Assembly (NCBI GenBank): GCA_044450785.1
Contig: JBIOJM010000091.1
Coordinates: forward strand, 1-29,476
Direction: 5' to 3'
From: JBIOJM01 sp044450785
Lineage (GTDB): Bacteria; Planctomycetota; Planctomycetia; Isosphaerales; Isosphaeraceae
Length of the DNA stretch: 29,476 bases
The position numbers and the translations under genes are program-made. The notes below the pieces were generated by a model. The model was not told the origin of the DNA. It worked only from the letters and a program-made list of their open reading frames with translations, and did no database searches. Shown here in pieces: positions 23,580 through 29,476 of this stretch (its first letter is position 1; the number at the start of each line of letters is the position of its first letter).

Positions 23580-24995
23580 ATGAGCGTCGACGAGAAACCT
23601 CGCTTGCGGGAGCCGCGCGGCCGGTTCCGGCGTCTGACCTTGGGGCTGGTCGGCGCCCTCTGGCCCTCGCAACGGCAGATCTTGACCCGCGAGGGTTTCA
23701 TCTATTTCTGGATCGGCCTCGCGCTCCTGAGCGCGGGGCTCTATCAGCAAGTCAACCTGATCTTGCTGGTCTTCACCCTGTCGGCGGGCCCGTTTCTGGC
23801 CTCGATCTTCGGCGGCCGTACCATGCTGCGCCGGCTGAACGTGCAGCGGCGGGTCCCGTCCTACGTGTTTTCGGGCGATCCGCTGGTCATCGATTACACG
23901 TTGGAAAACGGCCGGCGCTGGTTTGCGGCGCTCGCGCTGTTCATCGAGGATTCCTTGGTTCCGATGGATCGCTCGATCTCGGGAGCGACAACCGTGATTC
24001 CCCGGGTGTTCTTCGCGCGAGTTGCCAGCCGGGATCGGGCGCGGGTTCGCTGGCAGTGCAGCAGCCCCAAACGCGGCAAGTATCAATTTCGCGATTTCGA
24101 GCTGGGCACCCGGTCCCCGTTCGGGCTGGTCGAGCATCGTGTCAAGATCGCGCTCCAGGACCAGATGCTCGTTTATCCCAAGATCGGCCAATTGACCCGT
24201 CGCTGGTTTCAGATGCAGCGCCAGTCGACCGAGAACCGACGCGGCCAGCGGCATGACCGTTCGGCTCAGCAGGTGGAATACCACGGGCTGCGCGGATACC
24301 GGCCCGGGGACAGCCAGCGCTGGATTCATTGGCGGACGTCGGCCCGCAAGGGCGAGTTGATGGTCAAGGAGTTCGAGCAGCAGAACGAGCAGGACCTGGC
24401 CATCCTGATCGATCCATGGCTGCCGCGGACCAAGACCGCCAGCGAACAACGGGAAGCGCTCGAACAGGCGATCTCGTTCACGGCCACGCTTTGTCTCGAG
24501 AGCTGCCGGCACCAGGGGCGCAGACTCGTTCTGGGCTGGACGGGGGCGGCGCCGGGCGTGCGGCAAGGCCCTGCTTCGGTCAAATTGCTGCACGAGCTCC
24601 TCGAGAAGCTGGCCGTCATGAGGCCCGTCAGCGAAGGGGGGCTGGCCGAATTGTTCGATGTCATGCCGCCGGCCGTGCTGCGTGATGCGCTCCTGGTGAT
24701 CATCTCGACCCGCCCGCTCAACCTGATCGAGGAGGCGGAGCGTTCGTCGCGGTTCTCAGGAACCTCGGCCCGCAGTCTGCTTGGTCGAGCATTGATTCTC
24801 AACAGCACGCAAGGAGACCTCGCTCCCTTGTTCCAGCTCGCGGAGGACTCGACGCGCGACCTGCTCGAGCAGCGCTTGAGCAGCGCGATTCAGGAGCGCC
24901 TCTCGACCCAGGAGCAACGCCGCCGCGGACTGTCCTCCGACGACGACGCGGCAGCCGCCCGCAGGGCGGAGGGCGATGGAGGAACCGGCTCATGA
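23580..24995 (+). CDS. DUF58-domain membrane protein
   Basis: 471 aa. Two TM helices lie at about residues 40-80 (FIYFWIGLALLSAG and LILLVFTLSAGPFLASI). The DUF58 signature YRPGDSQRWIHWRTSARKG lies at 240-258, and then a vWA-like fold (DLAILIDPW and onward). The C-terminal 40 residues are charged and helical. Partner of MoxR in bacterial two- or three-gene modules; the vWA-like part is the presumed MoxR target. ATG 23580 follows GAGAGGA by about 9 nt. The frame is open upstream into moxR, but that part has no family similarity. Overlaps the next gene by 4 bases (ATGA). Confidence 0.92.
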   Translation: MSVDEKPRLREPRGRFRRLTLGLVGALWPSQRQILTREGFIYFWIGLALLSAGLYQQVNLILLVFTLSAGPFLASIFGGRTMLRRLNVQRRVPSYVFSGDPLVIDYTLENGRRWFAALALFIEDSLVPMDRSISGATTVIPRVFFARVASRDRARVRWQCSSPKRGKYQFRDFELGTRSPFGLVEHRVKIALQDQMLVYPKIGQLTRRWFQMQRQSTENRRGQRHDRSAQQVEYHGLRGYRPGDSQRWIHWRTSARKGELMVKEFEQQNEQDLAILIDPWLPRTKTASEQREALEQAISFTATLCLESCRHQGRRLVLGWTGAAPGVRQGPASVKLLHELLEKLAVMRPVSEGGLAELFDVMPPAVLRDALLVIISTRPLNLIEEAERSSRFSGTSARSLLGRALILNSTQGDLAPLFQLAEDSTRDLLEQRLSSAIQERLSTQEQRRRGLSSDDDAAAARRAEGDGGTGS

Positions 24996-27235
24996 ACAGC
25001 TACCTCGTCTATCGAGCCAGTTTCTACCTGATGTTGTTCGTCGCCACCATGGCCTTGAGCGGGGACAACCCGGAAGGGCAGTTCGCCAAGGTCCTCAGCC
25101 TGGTCGTGGCGGTGGCTGGAATCGCGGCGTTCCTCACGGTCGATCGTCCCGGGCAGTGGGCGTTGTCGCGCCGGACCGCCAATGTCCTGGCCGTCGGGAC
25201 CTTGGGCTTGCTCTACCTCGAGAACCGACTCGACGAGACCCAGCGCATCCCGGCCCTGGCTCATTGGTTGGTTTACCTGCAACTGATCAAGTTCTTCCTC
25301 CCCAAGACGGCCGAGGACGACTGGTTCCTCTTCTTGCTGGGATTGATGCAGGTGCTGATCGGCTCCGTGATCAACCAGAGCGATGAGGTCGGGGCCTGGC
25401 TGTTCCTCTGGGCCATGCTGGCCGTCTGGGTGCTCGGCCTCTTTTTCCTGCAGCGCGAGGCGCGCCGATTCGCAGTGATCCGGAGGACTTCCTCACGCTC
25501 GGAAGTCCAGGTGGCCACCGTTGATCCCTATGCGGGCCTGTTCGACCGTTCTTTCGCCGTGGCGACGGTCCGCGTCATGGTGACGACGCTGGCGCTCGGC
25601 GTGCTGATCTTTCTCGTCTTGCCTCGCCAGGCGGGTGCGACCCGCAGCCAACCCGGTGCGCCGATGGCCAAACATCTGACCGGCTTCGACGAGGAGGTTC
25701 AGCTCGGTCAACTCGGCGAAATCCTCGAGAACGACTCGGTCGTGATGACCGTCGAGGTCACCGACCGGGACGGCAAACCCTTCCAGCCCGTCGAACCGCT
25801 GTGGCGCGGCGTCACCATGTTCAAGTACGAGGGAGGACGATGGTTTCGCCCGGCGAAACCAACCCAGGTGGTCGTCAGCCCTGGCGATGACCCCCGCCTG
25901 CGCCAGGGCAAGATCATCCGCCAGAAGATCAAACTCGAGCCGATCGACTCTCCGACCCTGTTCGGCATCCGCCCGATTCTGACTTTTCGCTCCTATCAAG
26001 CCTTCTCACCATCCCTGAGTAACAACGACGCTACCCTGTTCCGGCCTGATACGCTCGGCGGCGAGTACGATTACGAGGTCGTCTCCGATTTTGACCCGAA
26101 CGGGGCCCAGTTGCAGGAGTCCGCGCCGGGTCCCTACGGCGAGCTCGGCGAGACTCTGAAGTCAACGCTGCGTGCGATCGCCCTGCCGGTCGTGGCGAAC
26201 ATCAAGGCCCTTGGCCGAGAAGGCGACGCCGCCCGCGCCCAGGCCCTGACAGCCTATCTCCGCGATTCGGGGGAGTTCAGCTACACCTTGCAGATGGACG
26301 TCCAAGACCGCAAGATCGATCCGGTCATCGACTTCCTGGTCAAACGCAAGGCGGGCCACTGTGAATACTTCGCCAGCGCGCTGGCGCTCTTGCTGCGATC
26401 CATCGACATCCAGGCCCGCATCGTCAACGGTTTCAAGGGGGGCGACTGGAATGAGCTGACCTCGACACTCAACGTGCGGCAGAAGCATGCCCATAGCTGG
26501 GTGGAAGCCTACATGGGGTATGGACCGGACGGCCCAAGAAGGGGGCACATCTGGATCACCTTGGATCCCACGCCCGCCAACGAGCGCCAAGAATCGATCG
26601 CTCAGGTCGGCGGTCTCGCCGGCAAATTCCGCCCACTCACCGATCTGATCCGCCATGTCTGGGTCTTCTACGTCATCGGTTACAACGGCGAGCGCCAGAA
26701 TCGGCTGATTTACGCGCCGATGCGCGTGATCATCCGCGAGGCTCGCGACAAATATGCCGCGCTGGGAAAGTGGCTCGGCAAAACGGTTGCCCGGTTGTTC
26801 CATTTCCGAAATTTCAGCGCCCTCTTCAGTCTTCGCGGGTTCGTCGTTTCTTTCTTCCTCGGCACGCTGTTGGCGGCACTGGCATACCTCGTGTTCCTCA
26901 TGATCAAGCGCTTTTCGAGATGGCTCCACGGCCCTCCCCTCGACACAACCTCGCGCACGGCGGGGATTCTCTTTTACCGGCGATTGGCCCAGATGCTCGC
27001 GGAGTACGACCTGCAGCGCACGCCGGCCGAAACGCAGAGCGAGTTCGCGGTCCGCGCCCACAAGTTTCTGGCCGGGCAGGGGCCGCTCACCGACCCCGTC
27101 GCGGATGTCCCTCAACAAGTCGTCGAGGCGTTCTATCGAGTCCGGTTCGGTCATCTCGAGCTCGAACCGGTTTCGCTGCAAGAGCTCGATACTCAACTCG
27201 ACGCCCTCGAAGCCAGCTTGAAGAGCCCTAACTGA
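24992..27235 (+). CDS. TgpA-like membrane transglutaminase (DUF3488, transglutaminase core, DUF4129)
   Basis: 747 aa. The N-terminal DUF3488 region has about six TM helices (residues 1-215) and leads to an extracytoplasmic domain. The transglutaminase-like core has an intact triad: Cys457 in GHCEYFASALALLLRS, His501 in HAHSWVEAY, and Asp525 in WITLDPTP. A further TM at about 617-640 is followed by a C-terminal DUF4129-type segment (RRLAQMLAEYDLQRTPAETQ). This is the domain order of TgpA-type proteins in MoxR operons. Substrate unknown; a thiol protease or transamidase acting at the cell surface is the usual proposal. GGAGGAACC precedes the start, which overlaps the DUF58 stop as ATGA. Confidence 0.93.
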   Translation: MNSYLVYRASFYLMLFVATMALSGDNPEGQFAKVLSLVVAVAGIAAFLTVDRPGQWALSRRTANVLAVGTLGLLYLENRLDETQRIPALAHWLVYLQLIKFFLPKTAEDDWFLFLLGLMQVLIGSVINQSDEVGAWLFLWAMLAVWVLGLFFLQREARRFAVIRRTSSRSEVQVATVDPYAGLFDRSFAVATVRVMVTTLALGVLIFLVLPRQAGATRSQPGAPMAKHLTGFDEEVQLGQLGEILENDSVVMTVEVTDRDGKPFQPVEPLWRGVTMFKYEGGRWFRPAKPTQVVVSPGDDPRLRQGKIIRQKIKLEPIDSPTLFGIRPILTFRSYQAFSPSLSNNDATLFRPDTLGGEYDYEVVSDFDPNGAQLQESAPGPYGELGETLKSTLRAIALPVVANIKALGREGDAARAQALTAYLRDSGEFSYTLQMDVQDRKIDPVIDFLVKRKAGHCEYFASALALLLRSIDIQARIVNGFKGGDWNELTSTLNVRQKHAHSWVEAYMGYGPDGPRRGHIWITLDPTPANERQESIAQVGGLAGKFRPLTDLIRHVWVFYVIGYNGERQNRLIYAPMRVIIREARDKYAALGKWLGKTVARLFHFRNFSALFSLRGFVVSFFLGTLLAALAYLVFLMIKRFSRWLHGPPLDTTSRTAGILFYRRLAQMLAEYDLQRTPAETQSEFAVRAHKFLAGQGPLTDPVADVPQQVVEAFYRVRFGHLELEPVSLQELDTQLDALEASLKSPN

Positions 27236-27248
27236 GGGAAAAAGACGG

Positions 27249-28271
27249 ATGCGTGTCGGAATCGTCGGGTTCGCGGGCGGCGGTAAGAGCACGTTGTTTC
27301 AGCTCCTGACGGGGACGCGTCCCGACCCCGGCAAGATCCATTCCGGCCAGGTCGGAGTCGCCACGCTGTCCGATCCGCGGCTGTCCTTTCTGGCGGCACT
27401 CCACAAACCCAAGAAGGTGACGCCGGCCTCGGTCGAGTTTCTCGACACGCCCGGCCTCCTGGCCGGTTCGCACGCCGACAATCCCCAGCGCCTTGCCCTG
27501 ATCCGGGAGGGGGACGCCCTGTTGATCGTCCTGAACGGGTTCGCCGGCGGAGATCCAGGGGCCCAGCTCGCCGCGTTTCGCGACGAGCTGCTCTTCGCCG
27601 ATCTGGAGGTCGTCACCAGTCGCGCTCTACGGCTCGAAGCCAGTCTCAAGAAACCGCGGCCCGACCGCGAGCAGTCGGCGAAGGAGCTCGAAATCGTCAA
27701 GCTCGTGCAGGCGACCCTCGAACAGGGGAAGACGGTCGCCGCCCTGGGACTCTCGGCCGAGGACAAGAAGCACCTGCGATCGTTCGGGCTCTTGACCGAT
27801 AAGCCCCAAGTGGCCGTCCTGAACACCGTCCAGGGTCAGGACGTTCCGGACTCACTTCGGGCGCTCGCGCCCGAGGCCCTGGCCATCGATGCCAAGCTCG
27901 AGCTCGAGCTCTCTCAGCTCGAGCCCGACCTACGCGCGGCGTTCATGGTCGACCTGGGTCTTCAGGACCTTGGCCGGGATCGGATCATCCGTCAGGCTTA
28001 CGACGCGGTCGGCATCATCACCTTCTTCACGGCCGGAGAGCCCGAAGCACGCGGCTGGAACCTCGAACGGGGAGCGACCGCCGTCCTAGCCGCCGGCAAG
28101 ATCCACACCGACCTGGCCAAGGGGTTCATCCGGGCCGAAGTCACCGCATTTGACGATCTTCATCAGGCCGGCTCCATCAAGGAGGCGAAGGCCAAACATC
28201 TGATGCGCCTCGAAGGCAAGGAGTACATCGTCAAGGACGGCGACGTCATCTACTTCCGGAGCGCGGTCTGA
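27249..28271 (+). CDS. Divergent YchF/Obg-related GTPase with DUF933-type C-terminus
   Basis: 340 aa. N-terminal P-loop GTPase: G1 GFAGGGKS (7-14), G3 DTPGL (66-70), and a helical insertion (about 110-175) like that of YchF. The C-terminus GIITFFTAGEPEARGWNL, GKIHTDLAKGFIRAEV and YIVKDGDVIYFRS is the DUF933/TGS-like domain of YchF. Differences from canonical YchF: DTPGL instead of DIAGLV, and NTVQ (192-195) where YchF has NxxE as its G4, so nucleotide preference is uncertain. GAGGGA precedes the ATG; it starts 13 bases after the transglutaminase stop, so likely cotranscribed. Probably a paralogue rather than the housekeeping YchF. Confidence 0.85.
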   Translation: MRVGIVGFAGGGKSTLFQLLTGTRPDPGKIHSGQVGVATLSDPRLSFLAALHKPKKVTPASVEFLDTPGLLAGSHADNPQRLALIREGDALLIVLNGFAGGDPGAQLAAFRDELLFADLEVVTSRALRLEASLKKPRPDREQSAKELEIVKLVQATLEQGKTVAALGLSAEDKKHLRSFGLLTDKPQVAVLNTVQGQDVPDSLRALAPEALAIDAKLELELSQLEPDLRAAFMVDLGLQDLGRDRIIRQAYDAVGIITFFTAGEPEARGWNLERGATAVLAAGKIHTDLAKGFIRAEVTAFDDLHQAGSIKEAKAKHLMRLEGKEYIVKDGDVIYFRSAV

Positions 28272-28329
28272 GCTGGGAGAGGTCACAATCGTCGAGAACT
28301 GTGACGCTTCTGACTTCGCGAGGTCCACC

Positions 28330-29190
28330 ATGGGAGCGAATATCCAGGAGGTCTTGTTTATCGGTGGGATCGTCGGCCTGGCCGTCCTTGTCTTGATCGC
28401 CATCGACAGGGCGGGCTTGCGGGCAAGACGGAGAGCGGAGCGGCGTGCCAAGCTCGCCCGGCAGGACGAACTCGCCGTCCCGGCCAGCCCCTCTCGAATT
28501 CGAATCCGGCTCTTCACCATCCTCTGGTTGGCGGTCGGTGCGGTACTCATCGTCATGGGCCGGATTCGGCTCCCAGGCCCCGGACAGATTCTCACCTGGG
28601 TCGGTACCGTGTTCGGCGCGACCATCGCCATCGTCGGATTGGTCATCGCCGTCAAACTGTTTCGTCATTACGACCGGGGAGTGAACCGGGCGTACGAGCG
28701 GGCCAACACCGGGGACGTGGAGGGAGCAGTCGCCGAGTTACGGGCGCAAGTCGAAGCCAAGGGTCTCTCCGCCGCCAGGGCGAATGCGCTGGGTTGCCTC
28801 TTGATCAAACGCAAGGATTGGCAGGGAGCCAACGACATGTTCGACGAGGCGGAACGCTTCGGGATGGATCGAACCGTCGTTCGCAACAATCAGGGCAAGG
28901 CTCTGATGGAATCGGCGAACTATGACGCGGCCTTCCCCTTGCTCGAAGAGGTAGCGCGTGCCAATCCCAACGAGCTCACTTATCAGTGCAATCTCTGTCT
29001 CGTCCTGGCAGAACTGGGCCGGGTCGAGGAAGCCCAGAAACAACTGAGCCGGATCGAGGATTTCAGGAAAAACCTGATTTTCATACTTGGCCCGCGGTAT
29101 CGACAGTCGATCGACGGAGCCATCCAGGACTGCCGCGACCGGCTCAACGGAATGCCAAAGGCCGATCTGGCGGCACTCGACGAGCTGTGA
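28330..29190 (+). CDS. Membrane protein with TPR-like repeats
   Basis: 286 aa, function unknown. Three TM helices are predicted at about residues 7-25, 61-78 and 87-111, with a strongly basic stretch (RARRRAERRAKLARQ) between the first two. From about 117 to 250 the sequence falls into TPR-like helix pairs, for example RAYERANTGDVEGAVAELR, GCLLIKRKDWQGANDMFDEA and NLCLVLAELGRVEEAQKQL. TPR regions serve protein-protein contacts, so it may be a cytoplasmic-side scaffold. It is 58 bases after the GTPase in the same orientation and likely the last gene of the operon. Confidence 0.8.
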   Translation: MGANIQEVLFIGGIVGLAVLVLIAIDRAGLRARRRAERRAKLARQDELAVPASPSRIRIRLFTILWLAVGAVLIVMGRIRLPGPGQILTWVGTVFGATIAIVGLVIAVKLFRHYDRGVNRAYERANTGDVEGAVAELRAQVEAKGLSAARANALGCLLIKRKDWQGANDMFDEAERFGMDRTVVRNNQGKALMESANYDAAFPLLEEVARANPNELTYQCNLCLVLAELGRVEEAQKQLSRIEDFRKNLIFILGPRYRQSIDGAIQDCRDRLNGMPKADLAALDEL

Positions 29191-29476
29191 GAGCGTGTTT
29201 GGGAACTTGGGTGCTCCGGGCAAAACTCCTTATTCGACCAGAATCTCAGCGGAAGACGAGTGCGTTTGGGCCCTTCTTCATCCTCCATCCTTTTTCCTCT
29301 GGGAACTCCGAAAGAATTCACTTGCAGTTTCGAACGGAACTTGACCAAACTGATCGGCGCTGATCGTTAGATAGCCCTGATTCGCGATCATCCATTTTGC
29401 TCGCGGCCCTTGTCGCCGATTCCGAAGAGCACGGACGAACTCACCTCGGCTGCCAACAAGGCTGTGCATCCTGGAA
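29191..29476. other. Unassigned 3' end of the window
   Basis: I see no supported gene, terminator or RNA in the last 286 bases. A minus-strand open frame (29278-29469) begins with an ATG near the window edge, but it has no family features and no clear ribosome site. A gene beginning outside the window cannot be excluded. Confidence 0.5.

Noticed and set aside
29191..29476. Insertion-sequence end or partial gene at the window edge
   Set aside because: No recognisable transposase motif or paired terminal repeats could be found; the minus-strand frame has no supporting features.

Overview
High-GC bacterial DNA, most likely from a planctomycete of the Isosphaeraceae type. The basis is an exosortase plus EpsI pair inside an exopolysaccharide operon, an N-terminal LExLExRxLLS-type motif on a repeat protein, a MoxR/DUF58/transglutaminase operon and dispersed palindromic repeats. 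The assignment is inference from gene content; the window has no rRNA or other marker gene.

Layout. (1) 1-228: non-coding, with a 27-bp direct repeat and a perfect C7/G7 hairpin. (2) 229-17406, + strand: a tightly spaced polysaccharide operon. Its order is WecA/MraY-like sugar-phosphate transferase, Wzz/BY-kinase, O-antigen-ligase-like membrane protein, FHA-like/TM/helical-repeat protein, exosortase, EpsI, GDP-mannose 4,6-dehydratase (gmd), GT4, a possible 30-codon small ORF, Wzy-like polymerase, GT4, GT4, GT2. (3) 17439-19620: an accessory patch with an FkbM methyltransferase (-), a MazEF-type toxin-antitoxin pair (-), an ORF6N-domain protein (+) that looks cut short, a REP-like inverted repeat and a fragment of a RAYT/Y1 transposase. 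(4) 19645-20802, - strand: a Ser/Thr/Gly-rich protein built from 19-residue repeats (57-bp units, two of them identical), followed upstream by a non-coding stretch holding a hairpin-rich dispersed repeat (about 21053-21210). (5) 21267-22358, - strand: a glycosyltransferase with a degenerate EX7E motif. (6) 22544-29190, + strand: moxR, DUF58, TgpA-like transglutaminase, a divergent YchF-like GTPase and a membrane/TPR protein. (7) 29191-29476: no gene assigned.

How it works together. The first operon would start a glycan on undecaprenyl phosphate, extend it with four glycosyltransferases using GDP-mannose-derived and other sugars, polymerise it under Wzz/BY-kinase length control, and couple it to an exosortase system that processes surface proteins. 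No Wzx flippase, outer-membrane exporter or PEP-CTERM substrate lies in the window. The second operon is the common MoxR-DUF58-transglutaminase module, whose function is poorly known. The most unusual items are the FHA-like/TM/helical-repeat protein next to the exosortase, the mucin-like repeat protein, and the REP/RAYT debris that abuts a shortened ORF6N gene.
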